Assembly: GCF_030812775.1 (NCBI RefSeq)
Contig: NZ_JAUSTI010000016.1
Location: forward strand, 60,996-124,995
Direction of reading: 5' to 3'
DNA length: 64,000 nt
DNA from: Paenibacillus tundrae
GTDB lineage: Bacteria; Bacillota; Bacilli; Paenibacillales; Paenibacillaceae
Part shown: positions 6,281-14,988 of the stretch, piece after piece
Numbering within the stretch: position 1 is the first letter of the stretch
Layout of the letters: the number at the start of each line of letters is the position of its first letter
Position numbers and translations under genes: made by a program
The notes under the pieces: model-generated
What the model was told of the DNA's origin: nothing
Database searches by the model: none
What the model saw: the letters and a program-made list of their open reading frames with translations, nothing else

Positions 6281-8746
6281 ATGGGGGATGAATGTAACCA
6301 AAATGCAGTCGGACCATGCTCGGAGGCGGAAGGATCAAACACAACTGCCAATGGTTCTGCTTCCCACGCGGAAGGTTATCAGACGGTTACCAATGGTGAT
6401 ACCGCACATGCCGAAGGAAATACAACGTCTGCAGGTGGTGCAGCTTCGCATTCAGAAGGATTTCTTACCAGTGCTTCTGCAGATACCGCGCATGCTGAAG
6501 GTACCTCTACGATAGCAAGTGGGATTGCGTCACATGCCGAAGGGTATCTCTCTGTAGCAAGTGGTTTATATGCTCACGCTGAAGGAAACGCCACTACAGC
6601 GAATGGTACGAATTCTCATAGTGAAGGGCAGCTTACTACTGCAAGTAATGTGGCTGCACATGCAGAAGGGATATCGAGTAATGCAAGCGGAGAAGCTTCT
6701 CATGTTGAGGGGGTTGGTAATAGCGCTACAGGAAGAGCTTCTCACGCGGAAGGCGGTGCTGAAGACTCTATAGGTAATTCTGCACCTAACTTAGCAAGTG
6801 GAGCGAGTAGCCATGCGGAGGGGATAGGGACATTAGCAAGTGGTTTTGCTTCTCATGCGGAAGGTGGAACGTCTGATGTGACTTCGTTCCTCGGATCTGT
6901 AGCAAGTGGGGCATTCTCTCATGCCGAGGGGTTTAGCACCACGGCAAGTGGGAATTTCGGCTCTCACTCGGAAGGACAAAATACCACGGCAAACGGGGAC
7001 TCTTCTCATGCGGAAGGATCTCTGACAACAGCGAATGGTGACAACTCGCATGCAGAAGGATCATCCACCGTTACCAACGGTACGAGTTCTCATGCTGAAG
7101 GTGTTGGGACAGAGGCAAATGGGAGTTTCACGCATGCTGAGGGAAATGGTACATTAGCCGTTGGAGAAAACTCTCACACCGAAGGTTTCAATACGCAGAC
7201 TACAGTTACGGGTGTCAATGCCCATGCTGAGGGAAATACAACCATTGCAAGTGGTGCGAGTTCTCATGCGGAAGGATCTCTGACAACAGCGAATGGTGAC
7301 AACTCACATGCTGAAGGAACATCTACTATTACCAACGGTACGAGTTCTCATGCTGAAGGTGTTGGGACAGAGGCAAATGGGAGTTTCACGCATGCTGAGG
7401 GAAATGGTACATTAGCCGTTGGAGAAAACTCTCACACCGAAGGCTTGAATACGCAAACTACTATTAATGGTGCAAATGCCCATGCTGAGGGAAACAATAC
7501 AACTGCAGCTGGAAATAGCTCACATGCAGAAGGTATAGGTAATACAGCAACTGGGAGAGCTGCACATGTAGAGGGCGGTGGTTTATCGACAGGCGATTCG
7601 CCAAACATTGCAAGTGGAGATAGTTCTCACGCCGAGGGATTAGGTACAAGTGCCATTGGAATTGCTTCCCATACTGAAGGCATCGTAACCCAAGCAAATG
7701 GTTCATTCGCACATGCGGAAGGTAATGCCTCAATTGCTAGCAGCCAAGCTGCTCACGCAGAGGGATTCGCAAGTATTGCTAGCGGTTTTGCCTCTCATGC
7801 GGAAGGAGAAGCTGTTTCATTACCAATTACCGGATTTACTCGAACACAAGCGGTAGGTAGTGGCTCTCATGCCGAGGGTCAAGCAACGATAGCGAATGGA
7901 GATGCCTCCCATACCGAAGGGCTTAATACCATTACACTTGCAGCACACACAGGCTCTCATATCATGGGACGTTACGGAACGTCAGAAGAGGCTTTCTCGT
8001 GGTTTATTGGAAATGGTACGTCTCCGACAACACGCGGGATTGGAGCAAAATGGATAGCTTCTAGTGGCAATATGTTTGTCGATGGGGCCTTTGTTCCTGG
8101 AGGTGCAGATTACGCTGAGATGTTTGAATCGGTAGACGGCACCTCTATAGATGTAGGATACTTTGTCACATTTGATGATTCTAGTGAAAAAATACGTAAG
8201 GCAAGCAGTCACGACTTATATATTTTAGGTGTGTCTAGTGCTACACCAAGTGTTCTTGGAAACGGTTCGGAAATGTATTGGAGAGGTAAGTATGTGACGG
8301 ATGATTGGGGAAGAGTTTATCAGGAGGAAGTGACTATCCCTGCTAGATTAGACGAAGAAGGAAATCTCGTCTCTCCTGCTTACGCAGAAAAACAAAGAAA
8401 AGTTAACCCTGATTGGAACCCAACAGAAGGATATATTCCCCGTTTGAAGCGTCCCGAGTGGGTAGCTGTTGGTTTATTAGGTCAGATTCTAGTGAGGGAC
8501 AATGGTACTTGTAATCCTGGAGGATACTGCCTGCCTAATGATGAAGGGATTGCCGTAGCGTCGGTACAAGGATTCAGAGTTATGAAACGCACATTACCTC
8601 ATCAAGTTTTGATTATGCTTAACTCCCAGCCATCAAGAAGTGAGCTTGATCCTGTAATCAAGTTAGAAAAACTAGCCAGATTAAATGAACACGGTTTTTT
8701 AACAGACGAAGAATACCAAAACGAGAAGCGGAAGATTTTAGATTGA
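6281..8746 (+). CDS. SHAEG-repeat beta-roll protein with autoproteolytic peptidase G2 domain and SHOCT tail
   Basis: 821 residues in three parts. Residues about 15-550 carry about 35 copies of a 14-residue unit of the type xTxASGxxSHAEG, like the repeats of the YadA head that stack as a trimeric left-handed beta roll. Residues about 570-770 match the peptidase G2 / intramolecular-chaperone domain of phage neck appendages (GAKWIASSGNMFVDGAFVPGGADYAEMFE), which cuts itself after helping trimer folding. The last 30 residues (VIKLEKLARLNEHGFLTDEEYQNEKRKIL) are a SHOCT domain. There is no signal peptide and no phage gene nearby. AAGGAG lies before the ATG. It probably forms a long trimeric fibre; where it acts (spore surface, lysed-cell product, prophage relic) is unknown. 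Confidence 0.85.
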   Translation: MGDECNQNAVGPCSEAEGSNTTANGSASHAEGYQTVTNGDTAHAEGNTTSAGGAASHSEGFLTSASADTAHAEGTSTIASGIASHAEGYLSVASGLYAHAEGNATTANGTNSHSEGQLTTASNVAAHAEGISSNASGEASHVEGVGNSATGRASHAEGGAEDSIGNSAPNLASGASSHAEGIGTLASGFASHAEGGTSDVTSFLGSVASGAFSHAEGFSTTASGNFGSHSEGQNTTANGDSSHAEGSLTTANGDNSHAEGSSTVTNGTSSHAEGVGTEANGSFTHAEGNGTLAVGENSHTEGFNTQTTVTGVNAHAEGNTTIASGASSHAEGSLTTANGDNSHAEGTSTITNGTSSHAEGVGTEANGSFTHAEGNGTLAVGENSHTEGLNTQTTINGANAHAEGNNTTAAGNSSHAEGIGNTATGRAAHVEGGGLSTGDSPNIASGDSSHAEGLGTSAIGIASHTEGIVTQANGSFAHAEGNASIASSQAAHAEGFASIASGFASHAEGEAVSLPITGFTRTQAVGSGSHAEGQATIANGDASHTEGLNTITLAAHTGSHIMGRYGTSEEAFSWFIGNGTSPTTRGIGAKWIASSGNMFVDGAFVPGGADYAEMFESVDGTSIDVGYFVTFDDSSEKIRKASSHDLYILGVSSATPSVLGNGSEMYWRGKYVTDDWGRVYQEEVTIPARLDEEGNLVSPAYAEKQRKVNPDWNPTEGYIPRLKRPEWVAVGLLGQILVRDNGTCNPGGYCLPNDEGIAVASVQGFRVMKRTLPHQVLIMLNSQPSRSELDPVIKLEKLARLNEHGFLTDEEYQNEKRKILD
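7003..7518. repeat. 258-bp tandem segmental duplication inside the SHAEG gene
   Basis: Bases 7003-7260 and 7261-7518 are near-identical over most of their length, an 86-residue block of about six SHAEG units. The high DNA identity compared with other units shows a recent duplication. Confidence 0.85.
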
Positions 8747-9247
8747 TGATTTTATGATCTGTGGAATTGTAAATATCGCCAAGTGACTGAGAAATTCTAA
8801 TGAGTAAAGGTCTAAAATAAGAATTTTTTTAAAGCTCGAGATGCCCCATCGTGACGGTAAAATAATCTAGGTGGAAAGTTTTATCTCGAGCTCCTCATTT
8901 GAGGAATCTTATCGAGAAGTAGAGTGAATTGTTTTCATCAATAGAAGATGGTTCCTTCCCCTCTGTTTTGACGAAAGGCATCTTAAAAACTTAGTTACTC
9001 GACTTTCGCAGCTTAAATCTCCAAAGAGAACACGTTTTAAAAAATGGAAAGACTGGAAAACCCGAATAACTTGGAAATGCCCGCCTTTCGCAAGGCTTTT
9101 CCACTATGAAGAGTAGCAAAGAGTTTTGAAACGCGAGACTGTCAGATAGGGAATTTTGTTATATCATATGACGCACCTTTCTTGTCGGCATGGTAAGCTT
9201 TTGACACTTCAGACCTCTTTAAGTCGAATGCTTCTCATATGGATATA
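8747..9247. other. Non-coding stretch with gene debris
   Basis: No intact gene seen. It holds a 9-bp inverted repeat (AGCTCGAGA at 8833-8841, TCTCGAGCT at 8884-8892), possibly a weak terminator of the SHAEG gene, and on the minus strand around 9000-9060 a coding-like remnant ending LFGDLSCES. Confidence 0.4.
9003..9026. repeat. Copy 2 of the 24-nt dispersed direct repeat
   Basis: Matches 2371-2394 with one mismatch, same orientation; see that entry. Confidence 0.7.
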
Positions 9248-9288
9248 AAAAAGATATCCCCAGCCGAATGACTGAAAGATATCTTTTT
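9248..9288 (-). terminator. Bidirectional terminator
   Basis: AAAAAGATATC / GATATCTTTTT, an 11-bp stem with T runs on both strands; it ends the 74-aa gene on minus. Confidence 0.85.
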
Positions 9289-9336
9289 GCATTTGATTAT
9301 AACTAGATATAACTATCTATTTGCAGCTCCATTACT

Positions 9337-9561
9337 TTAAGAAGCGCAACCTTCACAGGCAACATAGTTGTCGCCAACCTGTTTGCTGATCGCGATCAGA
9401 TCGCCCAGCTTGATGTCTTCCTCACCCGTAAATTCCAGATCAGCAATACGCGCAATAATTAATGCCGCAGCTTCTTCTTTGCTTGTAGCCATTTGACTGA
9501 ATTCGGACTTTTCGCCCGAAGAAACAACCTCGTACTCAAATGTATATCTCAATGTTTCCAT
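9337..9561 (-). CDS. Hypothetical protein, 74 aa
   Basis: Not recognised. A short soluble protein with two beta-strand-like segments (LRYTFEYEVV), a helix rich in Ala and Glu (SKEEAAALIIARIADLEF) and a C-terminal CEGCAS with two cysteines that could bind metal or form a disulfide. AAGGAG is well placed before the ATG. It lies upstream of its own terminator and downstream of lipL, possibly cotranscribed. Confidence 0.65.
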   Translation of the reverse strand: METLRYTFEYEVVSSGEKSEFSQMATSKEEAAALIIARIADLEFTGEEDIKLGDLIAISKQVGDNYVACEGCAS

Positions 9562-9650
9562 TCTGTCACTCTCCTTCCGAAATCACATCATATCATCTCT
9601 ATTAACCAATTCCAAGTCAGTGTATTCCATTCTAAATAATCTATATCAAT

Positions 9651-10508
9651 CTAATCATATCGTAATTTCATCTGCTGCATCGTCTGTTCAACCGTGTCCC
9701 GATTCACAGTCAATACTCGGCTCGTATCTGCCAAAGGATAATGGTCACGTAGTGTCCGCACCAAGGATGCTGTATATGCCGCTGCAGAAGGTACACCTGT
9801 TAGCTCTTGGAGACTCGCCATCGTCCCTGAATGTACATCCGGATAGCCTGATTTCACCCCATTGGCCGCTTGCTCGTAGAATCGTCGTACTTCTGCAGCA
9901 AGCACATCACCCTTGCCTTCCACGATCACAAACGCAGTAATAATGTAAGCCTTAGCCTGTCTTCGCTGAGCGATTCCACAAAATTTCAATCCCCCAACAC
10001 TAACATCATAGTCCCCTGGGCAAAATGCGCCTTCGACTTCTCCCGTCTGAGCCTGATTGGACCATGGATTCAGTGAACGGGCAATCAAGGCAGCCATATG
10101 GCGGAAGTCATCATGAATATTGATCGCGTGCTTAGGGTTAGGCAAGATTAGCGACAAGTTGACCACACCTGGGTTGAGTGGGACTGCCGCACCGCCAGAA
10201 GGTCGAACACAGACGGAAATCCCCTCATTTCGGATACGTTCCATAGCCTCTACTGCATGGGGCAGTTTGCGATCACGCAAACCAGCAACAAATGCATCCG
10301 TATGCCGCCAAATATGAGCCACCGGCTCATGCCCCTGTCCTACAAGTCGACACATCACTTCTTCCCAAGCAAAAGCCTCAAGCACACTTCTATTTGATCC
10401 CATAAGCGGTGTCTCCCAGATCTGAAGACGGCTGGTAGGACGATGTTCCGACGAACTCTGCTCCATTGATTTTCCAAATCGATCCTCTGGTGTTGAAGGT
10501 ACACTCAT
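9651..10508 (-). CDS. lipL: Octanoyl-[GcvH]:protein N-octanoyltransferase
   Basis: Transfers the octanoyl group from GcvH to E2 subunits in the Bacillus-type lipoate assembly route (LipM, GcvH, LipL, LipA). The 285-residue length fits. The LplA/LipB-type fold motifs VRPSGGAAVPLNPGVVNLSL and EGAFCPGDYDVSVGGLKFCGIAQRR are present. The cysteine in the second (AFCPG) matches the acyl-accepting cysteine of LipL, which separates this family from true lipoate ligases. GGAGG lies 9 bases before the ATG. The N-terminal 25 residues are variable and may be a family-specific extension. Confidence 0.85.
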   Translation of the reverse strand: MSVPSTPEDRFGKSMEQSSSEHRPTSRLQIWETPLMGSNRSVLEAFAWEEVMCRLVGQGHEPVAHIWRHTDAFVAGLRDRKLPHAVEAMERIRNEGISVCVRPSGGAAVPLNPGVVNLSLILPNPKHAINIHDDFRHMAALIARSLNPWSNQAQTGEVEGAFCPGDYDVSVGGLKFCGIAQRRQAKAYIITAFVIVEGKGDVLAAEVRRFYEQAANGVKSGYPDVHSGTMASLQELTGVPSAAAYTASLVRTLRDHYPLADTSRVLTVNRDTVEQTMQQMKLRYD

Positions 10509-10612
10509 AGAAGACAGCCTCCGTTATATATAGATGAATGAGAGCCTACAAGTCATTATACATTCTCGAACCAACCATAACTCCCACCACAATTATAAAA
10601 TAATTTCATATA

Positions 10613-10646
10613 AATAAGCCGGGTTCCTGAGGGAACACGGCTTATT
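10613..10646 (-). terminator. Hairpin downstream of folE
   Basis: AATAAGCCG with inner GTTCC pairs with GGGAAC and CGGCTTATT; the minus-strand 3' side is TTTATAT, a weak T tract. Confidence 0.6.
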
Positions 10647-10779
10647 ATGGTACAACCTCAGATGCTTGCTCTATCACTGTGCTGCCCCGCATACAGACAT
10701 TCTAGTTCGTCCACATGCGAAGCAACAGGTTAGAACGCAGGTGAGAGTATGCAGCTTGTCTATTAAGCCAAGCTCAGCC

Positions 10780-11373
10780 TCAATCTTTAACAAGTGACAG
10801 GAACTCAGCACGCTGTGCTGGATTCTCACGGAAGGAACCACGTACGGCAGACGTTACCGTCTTGCTGCCCGGTTTCTTCACGCCGCGGGAACACATGCAC
10901 AAGTGCTCGCCTTCCACAACGACCATAACGCCGTGAGGCTCAACTGCCTCTGTCAAAATATCAGCGATCTGTGATGTAATACGTTCTTGAACCTGGAGGC
11001 GACGCGTTACCGCTTCCACCAAACGGGCCATTTTGCTTAGACCAACGATCTTGCCGCTTGGCACATACCCAATGTGTACCTTACCAAAGAACGGCGCCAT
11101 ATGGTGCTCACACTGGCTATAGTAGACGATATCCTTAACGATAACTAACTCTTCATGATTCTCGTCAAAGGTTACCCCCAGCACATCACGTGGATCTACC
11201 TCATACCCACCAAAAATCTCTTCATACATCCGGGTTACGCGTGCAGGCGTTTCAAGCAACCCTTCCCGCGTACTATCCTCGCCAATCAATTTCAAGATCT
11301 GTTCCACATGGTACTCGATCTTCTCCCGATTGTCGGATACTTTGGAATTCAAATAATCTTTCACGCCAGCCAC
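10780..11373 (-). CDS. folE: GTP cyclohydrolase I
   Basis: Converts GTP to dihydroneopterin triphosphate, the first step of tetrahydrofolate synthesis. Zinc-ligand motifs QCEHHMAPF and HLCMCSRGVKKPGS are intact, as is the family block RLQVQERITSQIADIL. An AAAGGAGG lies 9 bases upstream of a GTG at 11373, giving 197 residues (VAGVKDYLNSK...). The longer reading to 11400 would place the ribosome binding site inside the gene, so GTG is preferred. It also feeds queuosine synthesis in many bacteria, and a queG fusion gene lies about 1.5 kb upstream, but they are not in one tight operon. Confidence 0.92.
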   Translation of the reverse strand: MAGVKDYLNSKVSDNREKIEYHVEQILKLIGEDSTREGLLETPARVTRMYEEIFGGYEVDPRDVLGVTFDENHEELVIVKDIVYYSQCEHHMAPFFGKVHIGYVPSGKIVGLSKMARLVEAVTRRLQVQERITSQIADILTEAVEPHGVMVVVEGEHLCMCSRGVKKPGSKTVTSAVRGSFRENPAQRAEFLSLVKD

Positions 11374-11428
11374 TGCCGAACGCCTCCTTTCGAACCACAT
11401 GGTGTAAAGCAGTAAAAATACACTGCTA

Positions 11429-11692
11429 TTATCTTCGGCGGCCCGAATTTTTACGCGCAGGATGTTGTTGCGGCTGAGGCATTTTACCGCCAGGCTGCTG
11501 ATTCTTCATCATCTGCTGAGCACGCTGCATCTGCTTGCCATTCAGGTTATAGCCCATTTGCTTCGCCATCTTCTGAAGTGCGTCTGGATCGCTTTGCATT
11601 TTCTCAAGCTGTTTACGCAAGTAGAACACCCCGATGAAGAAGCCCCCGACCAGACCAACAATCAATGTAATAATCGGTATTACAATTTCCAT
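11429..11692 (-). CDS. YneF-family (UPF0154) small membrane protein
   Basis: One N-terminal membrane helix (IVIPIITLIVGLVGGFFIGVFYL) followed by a charged cytosolic tail. The segment QLEKMQSDPDALQKMAKQMGYNLN matches the UPF0154/YneF family of Bacillales; the tail here is longer and Gln/Pro/Arg-rich (QQPGGKMPQPQQ...RRR). Function unknown. AGAGGTG lies 8 bases before the ATG. It ends 55 bases before the folE start on the same strand. Confidence 0.8.
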   Translation of the reverse strand: MEIVIPIITLIVGLVGGFFIGVFYLRKQLEKMQSDPDALQKMAKQMGYNLNGKQMQRAQQMMKNQQPGGKMPQPQQHPARKNSGRRR

Positions 11693-11869
11693 CTCTTAGA
11701 CACCTCTTTATGCAATCTAAAAAGCATGATGATCCGCGCATATACATAACATCCTAATGCCTGTTCATACACGTGTCACGGACCGGATTTCCTGAAAATT
11801 ATCATAGCATTTCCGCACGCATGGAGCAAACGGATTTTCCAGCTTTCGCTTGCATTAGTTATCCGAATT

Positions 11870-12901
11870 CTACGTCATGACCGTTTCAATAAAAACGGTG
11901 GTATGCTCCGCTAGATCAATTTCAATAACATCGAGTGAGTAGCGTGTGCTCCCCCGAGCAATTCGGACAACAGGTCGGCCTGGCAGTCCGCGATGCTGCC
12001 TTACAATAACGCCTGACTCTTTGGTTGAAAGTCGTACAGCCGTCCCATTCGGATATATAGATACACTTTTGTTAAACTCAATCAGGATATCCCGATCCAG
12101 TCTCGTGCCTGACATCGCCATCATCTCTTCACAAGCTTCGTGTGGCAACATGCTACTTCCAGACAGTCCGTTGATCAGATTATCATAGATGTTCGCCGTG
12201 CTAACAATTTTGGCAAAGACATGAATGTCGCTGCCTTTGATTCCCCTGGGTAATCCTGTACCATCGACATGTTCATGATGCTGCAGAGCCGTGTGAGCGA
12301 CGAGCAGGCTGAACTCCCGCTTGTTCTTAATCACTTCGAATCCCCGCCATGTATGATGGAGCGAAGAATTGGCAGCAGAGCCACCACCCGGAGGCTCACC
12401 GACTTTGCCGATATCGTGCAAAAGTGCGCCTACAGCGAGATCCTTCAATTGATTGTAGTTAAGTCCCATATTCAATCCGATCACTGACGACAACAAGCAT
12501 ACATTCATCGCATGAACATACTGTGCATTGTCCTTCGTGCGAATATCCGTAAGTTGAACAAGCAACTCACGCCCGTTCAATACATCGTTCAACAGTTTAT
12601 CAATGCTAAGCGCTACCTTCTTCGGACTCCAGTCCTTTCCGGAACGAACCGCTTCTAGCGTAACGCTCATTTCATTAATCACTGCTCTTTTCGTGGCTTC
12701 ATCCAGAATGTCTTCTGTCTCCACATCTTTAAACGCTTCATCCTGGATGTACAGCATGGTTACGCCAATACGCTTGAGCGTATTAACCATAAATACGGTA
12801 AGCTGGACGCCGGCAGACAGCAAAACAGTTCCGTTAGCTGAATATACGGTCTTCCCCAGAAGCTCCCCCGCCTCCACACTCTCCACGTTTACATACTTCA
12901 T
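11870..12901 (-). CDS. HD-GYP domain protein, putative cyclic-di-GMP phosphodiesterase
   Basis: 343 residues. The N-terminal 130 residues form an uncharacterised input region. The HD-GYP domain follows, with HDIGK near residue 165 and HHEHVDGTGLPRG near 215; the GYP triplet is read as GLP here. It should degrade cyclic-di-GMP if active; the metal-binding histidines and aspartate look intact. Its ATG is 15 bases after the stop of the queG-ogt fusion, so the two are cotranscribed. Confidence 0.8.
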   Translation of the reverse strand: MKYVNVESVEAGELLGKTVYSANGTVLLSAGVQLTVFMVNTLKRIGVTMLYIQDEAFKDVETEDILDEATKRAVINEMSVTLEAVRSGKDWSPKKVALSIDKLLNDVLNGRELLVQLTDIRTKDNAQYVHAMNVCLLSSVIGLNMGLNYNQLKDLAVGALLHDIGKVGEPPGGGSAANSSLHHTWRGFEVIKNKREFSLLVAHTALQHHEHVDGTGLPRGIKGSDIHVFAKIVSTANIYDNLINGLSGSSMLPHEACEEMMAMSGTRLDRDILIEFNKSVSIYPNGTAVRLSTKESGVIVRQHRGLPGRPVVRIARGSTRYSLDVIEIDLAEHTTVFIETVMT

Positions 12902-12916
12902 GCACGTCCCCCGCTC

Positions 12917-14818
12917 TTACGATTGCTGCTCCAATGTGAGCAATTGCTCCTTGGTTTGCAGACCGCCTACATAACCCAACAGGGTACCGTCTTTGTCACT
13001 GTTGCGGTGACAGGGAATAATGATCGGCATCGGATTTTTACTGATAGCATCCGAAACTGCACGAACCGCCTTCGGTCTTCCGATCGTTTCCGCAACCTGT
13101 TGGTGTGATGAGGTCTCTCCATAAGATATATCGGATAGAACATGCCATACTTGTAGCTGAAACGGTGTTCCATGCAAATTTAGCTTTAATTCGAAGTTTT
13201 TTCGTTCTCCGGCAAAATACTGCTGAACCTGCTTGGCAGCCTCACTCAGCTTTTCTTCATTCTTCTCATAACGATATTCACCGATCCAAGTTCGAGCCCA
13301 TTGTTGCAGATGTGCCTCGCGCACATGAAATGTTCCAAAATCAACGTGGCATAACCCTTCGTCTGTGGCACATAGCGTCAATGTTCCTATTGGTGTCAGC
13401 AGTTCATCATAATACACAGGTGTACCCTGCAGCCCTGTGACTGCTAAAGGTTTCCAAGCTGCTGCTTCCGGTTTAGCCGGCTGCAGAGGTAGCTCACCCC
13501 CCTGATCAGATGCCATTTCCGATTGCAAACTCTTCTGTAACTCGTGTAGTGCCTCAAACTGTTGTTGTTCCACTGGTTGTTTCACTGATTGTTCCACCGG
13601 CTGCTTCTCTCTTGCTTGCCCAGCCTGTGGTTGATCGGGTAAGGTCTCGGACGAACTCAGTCGTTCCTTGGCCTTCTGCAGCATGCTTAGCACGTTCCCA
13701 TCTTGTTCGTTAGCGGCAGCTTCCCCAATTACTCTCATTGCGTCTTCTCCTCCAATTCTGCTCAGCGCCCAAGCTGCGGTTCCCCGCAGTTCAGGACGCG
13801 GGTCTCGCTTCAATACTTCCGTGAGTTTTGGTACAGCACTTTTATCCTTGAAATTACCTAAGGCAATCACTGCATTACGTTGAATTGGTTTCTTTCCCCG
13901 CCATGCGGCAGAGCTTTGGCCAAAACGTTCTTTAAATTCACGGTTACCAATGTCTAGGAGTGGCAGCAACAAAGGCTTAACAATCTCCGGATCAGGCTGA
14001 AGGTCGGGATGATGATCCCAATTTTTGCCTCGATTCTTCGGACAGACAATCTGACATGTATCACAGCCGTATAACCGGTTGCCTATTTTCAACATAAACT
14101 CTTCATCTACAAACCCTTTGGTTTGGGTTACAAAAGAAATACATCGCTGTGCATTAAGTTGTCCTGGTCCCACCAACGCTCCGGTTGGGCAGGCATCAAT
14201 ACATTTCGTACATTCTCCGCAATCCTCGGTAACGGGTGTATCCGGCTGAAATGGAATGTTGGTCACCAGCTCACCCAGATAGATCCACGATCCAAATTTA
14301 GAAGATATAATGGCACAGTTTTTGCCGCTGAATCCAATCCCCGCACGCTGGGATACCGCCCGATCAACGAGCGCTCCCGTATCGACCATGCTCTCGATCA
14401 TAGCTTCTGGTACACGTTCACGGATGAAATTCACTAGCTTGTCCATCGCTTCACGCAGCACATAATGATAATCTCTGCCCCAAGCTGAACGTGCCAAAAT
14501 TCCACGATATGCGCCTGGCTCCGACTTCGGTGGGTTGACCATCTTCGACGGGTAAGCCACGGCAATGGCTATGAGAGAAGCAGGCTCACCATCCTGTAGC
14601 GCTGGCCTTACCCTTTTCTCAATATCCGGCTCTTCGAATCCCGAAGCGTAGCCCTTGTCCCGAGACTGCTCTAGCAACGACTTAAGTGATACAAACGGCT
14701 CTGCAGAAGCAAATCCAATATCATCAATGCCCAGCCCGGGGGCAGCCGCCTTAATCTCTTGTTTTAACTGTTCCCATACGGAACCTGCCTGTGCCGCCCC
14801 GGTCTGTACGCTTGTCAT
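12917..14818 (-). CDS. queG: Fusion of epoxyqueuosine reductase (QueG) and O6-methylguanine-DNA methyltransferase (Ogt)
   Basis: 633 residues. Residues 1-380 are QueG, which performs the last step of queuosine tRNA modification: the cobalamin-binding N-part, two 4Fe-4S motifs (CGECTKCIDACPTG and YGCDTCQIVCPKN), then HEAT-like repeats. A Gln/Glu/Ala/Pro-rich linker covers about 390-460. The end (470-633) is a methylated-DNA-protein cysteine methyltransferase with the active-site IIIPCHRN and the fold segment TPFQLQVWHVLSDISYGET. One open frame with no stop or frame slip in the linker, so the fusion looks real. The methyltransferase part has AVSDAISKNP where AVGxAxxxNP is usual. GGGAGA precedes the ATG. 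Confidence 0.9.
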   Translation of the reverse strand: MTSVQTGAAQAGSVWEQLKQEIKAAAPGLGIDDIGFASAEPFVSLKSLLEQSRDKGYASGFEEPDIEKRVRPALQDGEPASLIAIAVAYPSKMVNPPKSEPGAYRGILARSAWGRDYHYVLREAMDKLVNFIRERVPEAMIESMVDTGALVDRAVSQRAGIGFSGKNCAIISSKFGSWIYLGELVTNIPFQPDTPVTEDCGECTKCIDACPTGALVGPGQLNAQRCISFVTQTKGFVDEEFMLKIGNRLYGCDTCQIVCPKNRGKNWDHHPDLQPDPEIVKPLLLPLLDIGNREFKERFGQSSAAWRGKKPIQRNAVIALGNFKDKSAVPKLTEVLKRDPRPELRGTAAWALSRIGGEDAMRVIGEAAANEQDGNVLSMLQKAKERLSSSETLPDQPQAGQAREKQPVEQSVKQPVEQQQFEALHELQKSLQSEMASDQGGELPLQPAKPEAAAWKPLAVTGLQGTPVYYDELLTPIGTLTLCATDEGLCHVDFGTFHVREAHLQQWARTWIGEYRYEKNEEKLSEAAKQVQQYFAGERKNFELKLNLHGTPFQLQVWHVLSDISYGETSSHQQVAETIGRPKAVRAVSDAISKNPMPIIIPCHRNSDKDGTLLGYVGGLQTKEQLLTLEQQS

Positions 14819-14988
14819 GATTCTCTCCCTCTTTTCTATTCCCTGCTCTTATTCCCTTAACGATTGAACGCCCGCCTCATTCAAGGAGGACAGGCGTCTA
14901 TATGCATATGCAACTCAGGCATACTCGCCCCGAGCTTTATTATAGTTAAACGCAAAACGTCGAGTGAAGTTGTTGTTACAACAACATT

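Noticed and set aside
7464..7733. Minus-strand frame opposite the SHAEG repeats
   Set aside because: Shadow of the regular codon pattern.
12923..14867. Several plus-strand frames opposite the queG-ogt gene
   Set aside because: No ribosome binding sites, and the minus strand is clearly coding there.
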